DNA of 64,000 nucleotides from Aureimonas sp. AU12 (lineage in GTDB: Bacteria > Pseudomonadota > Alphaproteobacteria > Rhizobiales > Rhizobiaceae). Below the pieces are notes generated by a model that saw only the letters and a list, made by a program, of their open reading frames with translations, searched no databases and was not told the origin of the DNA. Numbering within the stretch: position 1 is the first letter of the stretch; each line of letters opens with the position of its first letter. A program made the position numbers and the translations under genes. Location of the stretch: contig NZ_BBWH01000024.1 of assembly GCF_001463705.1 (NCBI RefSeq), positions 124,001-188,000 of the forward strand, written 5' to 3'. Below, one piece after another: positions 56,067-64,000 of this stretch.

Positions 56067-56921
56067 ATGTCAGTTGCTCGACCGATAACGGGTCCGTCGA
56101 AGGCCGCAGAGCTCGATCGTCGTCAGGTTTTCCTGGAGCGGACGATCCGGGAAGCCGGTGTGATCGCCTCTCGCGGTTTTGCGGATGTCCGAGACAACGG
56201 GTTTTCGCTCAAGGGTCCGCAGGATTTCCTGACCGAGACGGACGGAGCGGTCGAAGCCTTCCTGCGCGACGCGTTCGCCGCGTCCTGTGCTGACGACGGG
56301 TTTCTGGGCGAAGAAGGGGGCGGCGCGATCTCGCCTTGGCTCTGGGTGGTCGATCCCATCGACGGGACGGCGAACTTCGCCCGTGGCATTCCGCATTACT
56401 GCATCTCGATCGCCCTGGTGGTGGACGGCGTCACGGAACTCGGCGCCATTCTGAACCCGGAACTCGGTGATCTCTACTGCGCCCGCCGGGGCGGCGGGAC
56501 GACCTGCAACGGACAGCCCGTGCGAGCCGCTGCGACGGCATCGTTCGCCTCGGCCAGCGTGGAACTAGGCTGGTCGAACCGGATCCCGAACGCTCGTTAC
56601 CTGCAAGCCCTCGCCGCCATCCTCGAGCGCGGCGCCAACGTCCGGCGCGGCTCCTCGGGCGCCCTGGCGCTGGCCTATGTCGCGGCGGGCCATTCGGATG
56701 GCTATGCCGAGATCCACATGAACGCATGGGATTGTCTGGCCGGCCTGCTGATGGTTACGGAAGCCGGCGGCGTCGTCGACGACTTTCTGGCCAGAGGCGG
56801 CCTGGAAGCGGGCGGGCCGGTGTTCGCTGCTGCGCCCGGTATCGCCGACGAGTTGCGTCGGAGCCTCGCGTCGGATCTGTTTGGCACTGAGCGGCGTGAC
56901 GGTGTATTGCCTGCAGGGTAG
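56067..56921 (+). CDS. Inositol monophosphatase-family phosphatase
   Basis: A 284-residue Mg-dependent, Li-sensitive-type phosphatase (IMPase/FBPase/CysQ fold). Metal and substrate residues are visible in TETDGAVEAFL, FLGEEGG, WVVDPIDGTANFARG and the late AWDCLAGLLMVTEAGG. CGAGG lies six bases before the ATG at 56067. Substrates in the family include inositol and sugar phosphates, PAP and histidinol phosphate; the sequence does not decide. With a second phosphatase just downstream, a LacI regulator and an Fbp/Afu-type importer sharing its operator, it probably dephosphorylates an imported phosphorylated sugar or polyol. Confidence 0.9.
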   Translation: MSVARPITGPSKAAELDRRQVFLERTIREAGVIASRGFADVRDNGFSLKGPQDFLTETDGAVEAFLRDAFAASCADDGFLGEEGGGAISPWLWVVDPIDGTANFARGIPHYCISIALVVDGVTELGAILNPELGDLYCARRGGGTTCNGQPVRAAATASFASASVELGWSNRIPNARYLQALAAILERGANVRRGSSGALALAYVAAGHSDGYAEIHMNAWDCLAGLLMVTEAGGVVDDFLARGGLEAGGPVFAAAPGIADELRRSLASDLFGTERRDGVLPAG

Positions 56922-56939
56922 GGCCCTGGTGCGTGTGCG

Positions 56940-58649
56940 ATGACGTGCCCCTTCCGAATTGGCCTCGTCGCAGATCCGCATTACCACGAGCTGTTTCCGG
57001 AATACGGCTTCGCGGATATGCGCCTCGGTGATCGCGCAGGCGCTGCCATCCGGACGCTGGCAGACACGCTCTCCTCGACCCGCATCTTCAACGAAAGCGC
57101 CGACGCCTTTCGGGCGGTGCTCGATGGCTGTGTCGAGCAGGGCCTCACGACCGTCGTCATCGTCGGCGACCTCACCGACGACGGACAGGTCTCGAATTTG
57201 GAAGGCGCCGCAGCACTCCTCGACGACTACGAACGGCGCCACGGCATCCGCTTCTTCCTGACGCCGGGCAACCACGATCTCCACGCCCTGTCCGGACGCG
57301 ATCACGCCCAGCGCTTCCTCGTTCAGGACGGCAACTGGCGGACCGTCGGCAGCGCGGCCCTGGCCGGTCGTGTCAGCGCGCAGATGCGCGTCGTCGGCAC
57401 TCGCAGGTTCCTGGCAGCGCTCGGCCGCTTCGGCTTTGGCCGGCGGCCGGAGGATCTCCACTGGGAAACTCCGTTCGGCGCGTCGGACGATCCGGACGAC
57501 CGCCGGTTCACGATCGCCTCACCGAGCGGCGGGACGCACCGGACGCAGATCGACGCCTCCTATCTCGTCGAACCCGAGCCCGGGCTCTGGCTTCTCTCGC
57601 TCGATGCTAACGTCTTCGTGCCAAGGGACGGCGCGTTCGAGGCCGACGACCCCGCATCGATGACGGAGGCCTCCGATGCCGGATGGAACGGGGTCCTGCG
57701 CCACAAACCCTTCCTTCTCGACTGGATGCAGCAGGTCTCCCGGCGTGCCGAGGCTGGCGGCAAGACGCTTCTGGCCTTCTCGCATTACCCGGCGGTCGAT
57801 CCGCTGAAGGGCACGCTGGCCGACGAGCTGGCGCTGTTCGGCGCCACCTCCTTCGCCCGCCGCACCCCCACCCCCGAGACGTCCGCACAGGTCGCCCGCA
57901 CCGGGATCGGCCATCATGTCAGCGGTCACCTGCATGTCGACGACGACACCGAGTGCACGCTCGGCATCCACCGACTCGACCATCACGCCCTTCCCAGCCC
58001 CGTCGGCTTTCCTCCAGCCTGGAAGATTGCAGAAATTGCCGGGCGCGACCTCCGCCTGACAACGCATCCCGTTGACGTCCCCGCCTTCGATCGCTTCTTC
58101 GAAGCCTATCGCGCCGAGATCGCGGCTTCGGGATTGCAAACCCAGGCCTTCACGACGGCCAGCAGTTACCGGGACCTTCTCGAAGCCCATGTCGATGGTC
58201 TCGTGACCGGGCGATACCTCCCGTTGGACTGGCCCGCCGACCTCGCGGTCCGGATACCGGCCATGTCCCTTGGCGATCTGTTCGATCTGATGGTGCCGCC
58301 TGAAGCTGACGCCGCTCCGCAGGGCAAGCCACATCTCTCGGCGGAACTGCGGGCGCGCCCGATGACGGCGGTTCTCGCCGACTTCTATCGCCTGCGGAAC
58401 GGACAGAACGCGGCCCTGTCGCGCCTGGATCCCCGCCTGGCCTCGGCTTATCGGCTCGTCGCAGCCCATGCGGCCAACGATACGATGCCTGACGGCATCG
58501 ACACGGTGCGAGATCGCTTCAAGATCTTTCTGCGGATGCTGGCGCGCTATCTCGCAGCCGGTGCCGCAACGCTCAACCTCGAACCCCGCACTGAGCCCCG
58601 CCAGACCAGCGGGACCGGCAGAGTTTCTTCGGGGCCGCCATCGGCCTGA
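56940..58649 (+). CDS. Calcineurin-like metallophosphatase
   Basis: A 569-residue metallophosphoesterase. The two-metal site motifs are complete: ADPHYHE at the start, GDLTDDG, GNHDLH, SHYP and GHLHVD. It is longer than the usual 250-300 residue core, with a C-terminal extension from about residue 370 of unknown fold. No signal peptide is visible, so it is probably cytoplasmic. It begins 18 bp after the IMPase-like gene. Its last 103 bases overlap the end of the convergent LacI gene, a long overlap of two coding frames. Likely a phosphodiesterase or phosphomonoesterase in the same pathway. Confidence 0.9.
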   Translation: MTCPFRIGLVADPHYHELFPEYGFADMRLGDRAGAAIRTLADTLSSTRIFNESADAFRAVLDGCVEQGLTTVVIVGDLTDDGQVSNLEGAAALLDDYERRHGIRFFLTPGNHDLHALSGRDHAQRFLVQDGNWRTVGSAALAGRVSAQMRVVGTRRFLAALGRFGFGRRPEDLHWETPFGASDDPDDRRFTIASPSGGTHRTQIDASYLVEPEPGLWLLSLDANVFVPRDGAFEADDPASMTEASDAGWNGVLRHKPFLLDWMQQVSRRAEAGGKTLLAFSHYPAVDPLKGTLADELALFGATSFARRTPTPETSAQVARTGIGHHVSGHLHVDDDTECTLGIHRLDHHALPSPVGFPPAWKIAEIAGRDLRLTTHPVDVPAFDRFFEAYRAEIAASGLQTQAFTTASSYRDLLEAHVDGLVTGRYLPLDWPADLAVRIPAMSLGDLFDLMVPPEADAAPQGKPHLSAELRARPMTAVLADFYRLRNGQNAALSRLDPRLASAYRLVAAHAANDTMPDGIDTVRDRFKIFLRMLARYLAAGAATLNLEPRTEPRQTSGTGRVSSGPPSA

Positions 58650-59593
58650 TCCCGGTCGACGACGAGGGAGACGATGCGTCGGACGAGATCGTCCACAGGC
58701 TGTGCGAAGGTGGTCAGATCGTAGGAGGGCCAGCCCGCCTGCTCGATGTCGTCGAAGCCGATGACGCAGAGTTCGCGGGGTACTTGCAGGCCGAACTCGT
58801 GGCGTGCCCCATCCAGGAATCCGCAGGCGAGCAAATCGGTGACGCAGAACACCGCATCCGGACGGTCCTTGCTCGCGAGAAGCGCGCGGGCTCCCGCCAT
58901 TCCACTGGCATGGGCCGTCGGCCCCTCGTGCCAGACGCGTGGCTCGAAGCCCTCGCTCCTCGCCGCTGCGATGAAATGCCTCTCGCGCCCGAGAAGGCTC
59001 GGCGTGCCCGCGCCCGACGAGACCACGGCGAGCTGCTGGCAGCCGGCTTCGAGGAAGCAGCGCACGGCTGTCGCGGCGGAGGTCTGGCTGTCGACCGCGA
59101 GATTGACCGTGCCGGCCAGCTGGTCGTCGCGGTTGAGCAGCACCAGCCGCTGGCCGCTGTCGAGGCAGGTCCGCGCGATCGCGGGATCGGGCGTTCCCGA
59201 GAGAACCACGGTGGCATCGGCCCGGTAGTTGAGGGTCTGGCGCAGCGCGTCCTCGACATTCTCCAGGCGCCCCGCGGCGTTCAGCACCATCGCGACCTTG
59301 CCCGCCTCCTGCAGACCGCGCGTCAAACGCTCGACCATGCGCGACAGGTAGGGCGTGTGGAGATCGGCGACGATCAGGCAGACGATGCCGGTCTCGTGCG
59401 ACATCAGCCCGCGTGCCAGATGGTTCACGTGGTAGCCGAGATCCTCGGCCGCCTCGAGCACGCGCCGCCGCGTCTCGCTCGAGACGCTGGCGCCGGGCGT
59501 GAAGGTGCGCGAGACCGCCGAGCGCGAGACGCCGGCGCGATCGGCGACCTGCTGTGCACTGGCGAACCCCGTTCGTTTCCCGTCCTGCGCCAT
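58547..59593 (-). CDS. LacI-family transcriptional regulator
   Basis: A 348-residue regulator. The N-terminal helix-turn-helix and hinge read SAQQVADRAGVSRSAVSRTF and VLEAAEDLGYHVNHLARGL in parts, followed by the periplasmic-binding-protein-like sensor (IVCLIVADLHTPYLSRMVE, VIGFDDIEQAGWPSYDLTT in parts). The ATG at 59593 follows a GGGGGGAT tract; a GTG at 59614 would add seven residues. Stop is TAG at 58547. It is divergent from the importer genes and probably binds the TTGCAC-N4-GTGCA sites at 56039 and 59701, responding to the imported sugar-like ligand. Confidence 0.9.
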   Translation of the reverse strand: MAQDGKRTGFASAQQVADRAGVSRSAVSRTFTPGASVSSETRRRVLEAAEDLGYHVNHLARGLMSHETGIVCLIVADLHTPYLSRMVERLTRGLQEAGKVAMVLNAAGRLENVEDALRQTLNYRADATVVLSGTPDPAIARTCLDSGQRLVLLNRDDQLAGTVNLAVDSQTSAATAVRCFLEAGCQQLAVVSSGAGTPSLLGRERHFIAAARSEGFEPRVWHEGPTAHASGMAGARALLASKDRPDAVFCVTDLLACGFLDGARHEFGLQVPRELCVIGFDDIEQAGWPSYDLTTFAQPVDDLVRRIVSLVVDRDQADGGPEETLPVPLVWRGSVRGSRLSVAAPAAR

Positions 59594-59672
59594 CACGATC
59601 CCCCCGAACCGCACGTGTTATGCACAGCCGTTCAAAAACTGGCAACCAATCGCGGCAACGGGGCGTGCGACG

Positions 59673-59716
59673 TTGACAATCAACCGGGGCGGGTTCAGCT
59701 TTGCACAGGAGTGCAG
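59673..59716 (+). promoter_or_regulatory. Promoter with LacI operator before the Fbp/Afu-type importer
   Basis: TTGACA (59673-59678) is a consensus -35 box. TTGCAC-AGGA-GTGCAG (59701-59716), the operator with one mismatch, begins 28 bp downstream, almost exactly the arrangement at 56012-56054. The start codon follows 30 bp after the operator. Confidence 0.62.
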
Positions 59717-59746
59717 AGAATAACTGCGCCGTGGGAGAGATCAGAC

Positions 59747-60775
59747 ATGCGCTACGCGACCCTTGCCGCCACGTTGCTGGCCGGTGCTTCCGCTCTTGCC
59801 GCCCTTCCGGCTCAGGCAGCCGGCTCGCTCAACCTCATCTGCGCCGCGGACGTGAAATGGTGCGAGTTGATGGAGAGCGCCTTCGAGGCCGATCACGACA
59901 TCGACGTCAACATGGTGCGCATGAGTTCGGGCGAGGCCTATGCAAGGCTGCGCGCCGAGGCGCGCAACCCCAAGTCGGACCTCTGGTGGGGTGGCACGGG
60001 CGATCCGCATCTGCAGGCGGCGGAAGACAACCTGACGCAGGAGTACAAGTCTCCGCTTCTCGGCGAGATGCAGCCCTGGGCCGTGCAGCAGGCGGACGTC
60101 TCCAAGTTCCGTACGATCGGCGTCTACTCGGGGGCTCTCGGCTGGGGCTACAACACCGAGATCTTCGCCAAAAAGGGGCTGGCCGAGCCCACCTGCTGGA
60201 AAGACCTCACCTCCGAGGCCTATCGCGGCGAGATCCAGATCGCCAATCCCAACTCTTCGGGCACCGCCTACAATGCGCTGGCGACGCTCGTGCAGCTGAT
60301 GGGCGAGGAGCCGGCCTTCACCTACTTGAAGGAGCTGAACAAGAACGTCACGCAGTACACCAAGTCGGGATCGGCCCCGGTGAAGGCGGCGGCGCGGGGC
60401 GAGACGGGGCTTGGCATCGTCTTCATGCACGACAGCGTTGCGATGACCGTGCAGGGCTTCCCGGTCAAGACGGTGGCGCCCTGCGAGGGCACCGGCTTCG
60501 AGGTCGGCTCGATGTCGATCGTCAAGGGCGCGCGCAATCTCGACAACGCCAAGATCTTCTACGACTGGGCGATCTCGGCGCCCGTCCAGTCGCGGGCCGC
60601 GGAGGCCGACAGCTTCCAGCTTCCCTCGAACAAGGGTGCGACCATCCCGCCGGAAGCGCCGAAGTTCGATGCGATCAAGCTCATCGACTACGACTTCGCC
60701 AAGTACGGCAGCACGCAGGTGCGCAAGGCGCTGCTGGAACGATGGGACCGGGAGATTGGCGCGAACGCCAACTGA
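59747..60775 (+). CDS. Fbp/Afu-type ABC transporter substrate-binding protein
   Basis: A 342-residue binding protein of the iron(III)-type class (SBP family 1/13). The signal peptide ATLLAGASALAALPAQA is followed by GSLNLICAADVKWCELME, and later GWGYNTEIFAKKG, NPNSSGTAYNAL and VAPCEGTGFEVGSMSIVKGA in parts. Similar proteins bind ferric iron, but AfuA of the same class binds sugar phosphates. The LacI control and two linked phosphatases make a phosphorylated sugar or polyol the better guess. GGGAGAGA lies about seven bases before the ATG. Confidence 0.9.
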   Translation: MRYATLAATLLAGASALAALPAQAAGSLNLICAADVKWCELMESAFEADHDIDVNMVRMSSGEAYARLRAEARNPKSDLWWGGTGDPHLQAAEDNLTQEYKSPLLGEMQPWAVQQADVSKFRTIGVYSGALGWGYNTEIFAKKGLAEPTCWKDLTSEAYRGEIQIANPNSSGTAYNALATLVQLMGEEPAFTYLKELNKNVTQYTKSGSAPVKAAARGETGLGIVFMHDSVAMTVQGFPVKTVAPCEGTGFEVGSMSIVKGARNLDNAKIFYDWAISAPVQSRAAEADSFQLPSNKGATIPPEAPKFDAIKLIDYDFAKYGSTQVRKALLERWDREIGANAN

Positions 60776-60794
60776 CGGCGACGCGTTTCAAGAC

Positions 60795-60815
60795 AGGGTC
60801 CGCGACGCGGACCCT
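60795..60815 (+). other. Stem-loop between binding-protein and permease genes
   Basis: AGGGTCCGC-GAC-GCGGACCCT is a perfect 9-bp stem 20 bp after the binding-protein stop. Like the stem-loop at 52232, it probably protects the binding-protein message and limits readthrough into the permease. Confidence 0.68.
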
Positions 60816-60855
60816 TCATCCCCTTGCCTCTTCGTTCGACTGAAGGAAGCCGACG

Positions 60856-63087
60856 ATGGATCGCCGCGTCCGCCGCCTCGACATGGCACTCGCCCTCGGC
60901 TTTGCGGCCTTCTTGGCGCTGCCCTTCTACGGGATCGACGCCGGGATCCTGTCCGTCGCATGGCTGTCGGATTATCCGGCGACCCCTGAGACGGCACCGG
61001 CCGTGGCGCAGGTGGCGCTGCGGGGCGCGTGGTGGCTCCTGCCCCTGGCGGCGACGCTGCTCGTCGCGCTCGCCCTGCGCCTCGCCCGCCCCTCGGAATG
61101 GCGGGGTGGCTGGCTCGCCGTCGCCGGGGGCTTCGGCATCGCCTGGCTGGTGATCGAGGGCCTGTCGATCGGTTATGCCGGCTGGAACTGGGGCGGCTGG
61201 GAGGCGATGCTCGGGCCGCTCGCCGACGGTCAGCCGCCCTTCGGGATCGGGGGACTGGCGCTTGCGGTGTCGTTCCTGCTTCTCCTCGCCTTCGGCCTGG
61301 CGGAGCGAGGCATGCTGCGCGGCGACGCGTTCGTCCTGTCGGCCATCGTTCTCCTTCTGGCGCTGGTCGTCACCTTCGTCCTCTATCCGATCTCCAGCCT
61401 GATGATCGGCGCGCTGCAGGGCTTCGACGGCTCCTTCGATGCCACGAGCTTCGTGCGCAACATCCAGGACCCGCAGATCTGGTCGCTGGCGTGCCTGACC
61501 GGCGGCGGCAACTGCGGCCTCGCCTGGCGCACGGTCTTCCTGGCGCTCGCCACGGGGCTGGGAACGACGGTGCTGGGCCTTGCCTTCGCCCTCGTCGCCA
61601 CCCGCACGCCGTTTCCCTTCCCCAAGCTGCTGCGGCTCCTGACGATCCTGCCGATTATCACCCCGCCCTTCGTGATCGGGCTGGCGCTCATCCTCCTTCT
61701 CGGCCGCTCCGGCATCGTCACCACCGCGATCGCCGACGTCACGGGCCTGGAGGGCGGCCGCTGGCTCTACGGCATGACCGGCATCTGGATCGCCCAGATG
61801 CTATCCTTCACCCCCATCGCCTTCATGATCCTCATCGGCGTCGTCAACGGCATCAGCCCGTCGATGGAAGAGGCGGCGCAGACGATGCGCGCCGACCGCT
61901 GGCGCACGTTCTGGACCGTCTCGTTTCCGCTGATGCGGCCGGGCCTCGCCAACGCGTTCCTCGTCGGCTTCATCGAGAGCATGGCCGATTTCGGCAATCC
62001 GCTGGTGCTCGGCGGCAGCCACGGGGTGCTGTCGACCGAGATCTTCTTCGCCGTGGTGGGGGCCCAGAACGATCCGGCACGCGCCGCCGTGCTGGCGCTC
62101 ATCCTCCTCGCCTTCACCCTCACCGCCTTCTTCCTGCAGCGCGCCTGGCTGAAGGGACGCAACTTCACCACCGTCACCGGCAAGGGCGACAGCGGACGCC
62201 ATATCCGTCTCGACCCCCGCCTGTCGGTCGGCGTGCACGCGCTCGTTCTGCCCTGGCTTGTCTTCACCGTGGCAATCTACGCGATGATCCTGTTCGGCGG
62301 CTTCGTCCGGACGCTCGGCCTCGACAACACGCTGACGCTCGACCACTTCGCCAAGGCCTTCTCGATCGGGACGGCGGCCAATGGCGGCCTCGCCTGGACC
62401 GGCGTCGCCTGGAACTCGTTCTGGACGACGATGAAGATCTCGCTCATCGCCGCACCGCTGACCGCCGCGCTCGGGCTCCTCAGCGCCTATCTGGTGGTGC
62501 GCCAGCGCTTCGCCGGGCGCGAGGCGTTCGAATTCCTCCTCATGCTGTCCTTCGCCATTCCCGGCACGGTCATCGGCGTATCCTACGTCCTCGCCTTCAA
62601 CCTGCCGCCGATCGAGCTGACGGGAACCGCCCTCATCCTCGTCGTCTGCTTCATCTTCCGCAACATGCCGGTGGGCGTTCGCGGCGGGATCGCGGCGATG
62701 AGCCAGCTCGACAAGAGCCTCGACGAGGCGTCGCTGACGCTCGGCGCCAACAGCTTCACCACACTGCGCCGGGTCATCCTGCCGCTGCTGCGCCCGGCCA
62801 TCACCGCGGCCCTCGTCTACAGCTTCGTGCGCTCGATCACCTCGATCAGCGCGGTGATCTTCCTCGTCAGCGCACAGTACAACATGGCGACCTCCTACAT
62901 CGTCGGGCTGACCGAGACCGGCGAATACGGCGTCGCCATCGCCTACTCCGCCGTCCTCATCCTCGTGATGGTGCTGGTGATCGCAGCCTTCCAGCTTATC
63001 GTCGGCGAGCGCCGCCTGCGCACGGCGCCGGCCACCGGCGCGCTGGCCCTTCCCGCCAACACCGGACTGAAGGAAACCACTGCATGA
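60856..63087 (+). CDS. Fbp/Afu-type ABC transporter permease (double-length)
   Basis: A 743-residue permease carrying two FbpB-like halves. Coupling loops are at EEAAQTMRADRWRTFWTVSFPL in parts (first half, about residue 340) and DEASLTLGANSFTTLRRVILPL in parts (second half, about 625). An N-terminal block of about 180 residues adds four or five further membrane helices. The two halves would form the complete transmembrane pore as one chain. GAAGGAAG lies upstream of the ATG at 60856. It overlaps the ATPase gene by four bases (ATGA). Confidence 0.92.
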   Translation: MDRRVRRLDMALALGFAAFLALPFYGIDAGILSVAWLSDYPATPETAPAVAQVALRGAWWLLPLAATLLVALALRLARPSEWRGGWLAVAGGFGIAWLVIEGLSIGYAGWNWGGWEAMLGPLADGQPPFGIGGLALAVSFLLLLAFGLAERGMLRGDAFVLSAIVLLLALVVTFVLYPISSLMIGALQGFDGSFDATSFVRNIQDPQIWSLACLTGGGNCGLAWRTVFLALATGLGTTVLGLAFALVATRTPFPFPKLLRLLTILPIITPPFVIGLALILLLGRSGIVTTAIADVTGLEGGRWLYGMTGIWIAQMLSFTPIAFMILIGVVNGISPSMEEAAQTMRADRWRTFWTVSFPLMRPGLANAFLVGFIESMADFGNPLVLGGSHGVLSTEIFFAVVGAQNDPARAAVLALILLAFTLTAFFLQRAWLKGRNFTTVTGKGDSGRHIRLDPRLSVGVHALVLPWLVFTVAIYAMILFGGFVRTLGLDNTLTLDHFAKAFSIGTAANGGLAWTGVAWNSFWTTMKISLIAAPLTAALGLLSAYLVVRQRFAGREAFEFLLMLSFAIPGTVIGVSYVLAFNLPPIELTGTALILVVCFIFRNMPVGVRGGIAAMSQLDKSLDEASLTLGANSFTTLRRVILPLLRPAITAALVYSFVRSITSISAVIFLVSAQYNMATSYIVGLTETGEYGVAIAYSAVLILVMVLVIAAFQLIVGERRLRTAPATGALALPANTGLKETTA

Positions 63088-64000
63088 GCCTTGAGACGAG
63101 GCCCGGTTCCGTTCGCTTCGATGCCGTGCAAAAGCGGTTCGGGAGTTTCACCGCGATCCACTCGCTCGACCTGACGATCGAACCGGGCACGCTCGTCACG
63201 CTTCTGGGGCCATCGGGCTGCGGCAAGACCACGACGCTGCGCATGCTGGCGGGGCTGGAGCAGCCGACCGGCGGGCGGATCGTCATCGGCGGACGCGACG
63301 TCACGGCCCTGCCGGCCAACGAGCGCGACGTGTCGATGGTGTTCCAGTCCTACGCGCTCTTTCCGCATATGAGCGTCGGCGACAACGTCGCCTACGGGCT
63401 TCGTTCCACCGGCCGCTCCAAGCGGGAGGCGGCCGAGCAGGCCGCGCACGGACTCGAGCTCGTCGGCCTCAAGGGTTATGGCGACCGGCTGCCCGCCGAA
63501 CTGTCGGGCGGGCAGCAGCAACGTGTCGCCGTGGCGCGCGCCCTCGTCCTGGAGCCGCAGGTGCTCCTTCTCGACGAACCGCTTTCCAACCTCGACGCCC
63601 GGTTGCGGCGCAAGGTGCGCACCGAGATCCGCGAGTTGCAGCAGCGCCTCGGCTTCACCGCCGTCTACGTGACGCATGATCAGGAGGAGGCGCTCGCCGT
63701 CTCCGACCGGATCGTCGTCCTGCACGAAGGCCGCATCGCACAGGCCGGTTCGCCCCGCGAACTCTACGAGCGGCCAGCCTCCGCCTTCATCGCGGACTTC
63801 ATCGGCGAGGCCAACGTCGTTCCCTGCGAGGTGCTCGGCCAGGATCGGGGCCGCGCCCGAATTCGCGTCGGCGGCCTGGAGCACGAACTGCCCTTCTTCG
63901 AGCCCCTCGGCGCAACGGCACGGCTCGCGATCCGCCCCAATGCGATGTTCCTTCAGACCTCGTCGACGCAGGCGCTGAACGGACGCGTCCTCAGCGCCGC
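63084..64000 (+). CDS. Fbp/Afu-type ABC transporter ATPase, cut by right edge
   Basis: The ATG at 63084 overlaps the permease stop (ATGA), and the frame stays open to the window's end; about 305 residues are visible. Walker A is GPSGCGKTT, the Q-loop FQSYALFPHMSVGDN, signature LSGGQQQR, Walker B VLLLDEPLSNLDA and switch histidine VTHDQEEA. After about residue 240 a TOBE-like regulatory domain begins (EANVVPCEVLG, LAIRPNAMF). This is the FbpC/PotA/MalK-type ATPase of the LacI-linked importer. Fewer than about 60 residues are likely missing, judging from family length. Confidence 0.92.
   Translation, partial: MSLETRPGSVRFDAVQKRFGSFTAIHSLDLTIEPGTLVTLLGPSGCGKTTTLRMLAGLEQPTGGRIVIGGRDVTALPANERDVSMVFQSYALFPHMSVGDNVAYGLRSTGRSKREAAEQAAHGLELVGLKGYGDRLPAELSGGQQQRVAVARALVLEPQVLLLDEPLSNLDARLRRKVRTEIRELQQRLGFTAVYVTHDQEEALAVSDRIVVLHEGRIAQAGSPRELYERPASAFIADFIGEANVVPCEVLGQDRGRARIRVGGLEHELPFFEPLGATARLAIRPNAMFLQTSSTQALNGRVLSA

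Noticed and set aside
59614-59640. Third LacI operator near the LacI start
   Set aside because: TGCAC-AGCC-GTTCA matches only partly (one arm degenerate), too weak to call without binding data.

Overview
The window is GC-rich (roughly two thirds G+C by eye), densely packed DNA from an alphaproteobacterium, most likely of the Hyphomicrobiales (rhizobia/Aureimonas/Methylobacterium-like). The gene families point there: DUF922 lipoprotein, YqiJ-YqiK flotillin pair, many ABC importers with dedicated GntR, LacI and TetR regulators, and ATGA start/stop overlaps. The genus cannot be fixed from sequence reading alone. No rRNA, tRNA, CRISPR array or complete insertion sequence was seen.

Positions 1-29131 hold an incompletely captured lipopeptide-type biosynthetic cluster. 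The left edge cuts a type I polyketide synthase (ER-KR-ACP end visible). A type II thioesterase and a stand-alone fatty acyl-AMP ligase (FAAL) follow. Facing them is a DevBCA-type exporter operon (adaptor, ATPase, FtsX-like permease), a family best known for exporting heterocyst glycolipids. Rightward then come a small discrete carrier protein with a C-terminal helix, a FAAL-ACP fusion, and a 5630-residue PKS/NRPS reading KS-AT(malonyl-type)-[no ACP]-C-A-T-C-A-T-C-A-T-(degenerate E)-C-A-T. A discrete condensation-like protein without its catalytic histidine closes the operon. Adenylation domains 3 and 4 carry beta-alanine-type pocket codes (VDWLISLGDK and VDALISFGDK as I read them). The likely product is a fatty-acylated, malonyl-extended tetrapeptide-like chain ending in two beta-amino acids, exported by the DevBCA pump. 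The line has no thioesterase domain in cis.

Positions 29226-35021 hold a VOC protein with its YafY/WYL regulator, then a periplasmic molybdenum hydroxylase operon (tri-haem cytochrome c, IorA-type 2Fe-2S subunit, IorB-type molybdopterin subunit). Positions 35649-39069 hold a membrane-stress operon of PspA-like protein, YqiJ and flotillin YqiK. The PspA-like protein carries an N-terminal segment resembling the N-terminal part of IS605-type TnpB proteins, a surprising chimera. A DUF922 lipoprotein and a TetR / RidA-like / flavodoxin-fold oxidoreductase locus follow; the oxidoreductase is frameshifted.

Positions 42699-64000 are catabolic and import operons: a polar amino acid-type ABC importer with an MmgE/PrpD protein and an LLM flavin monooxygenase; an FCD/GntR regulator with 5-dehydro-4-deoxyglucarate dehydratase and a dipeptide-type ABC importer; and a LacI regulator with an inositol-monophosphatase-like protein, a calcineurin-like phosphatase and an Fbp/Afu-type ABC importer whose ATPase runs off the right edge. 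Repeated palindromes tie the GntR and LacI regulators to their probable targets, and two of the importers carry a strong stem-loop between the binding-protein and permease genes.
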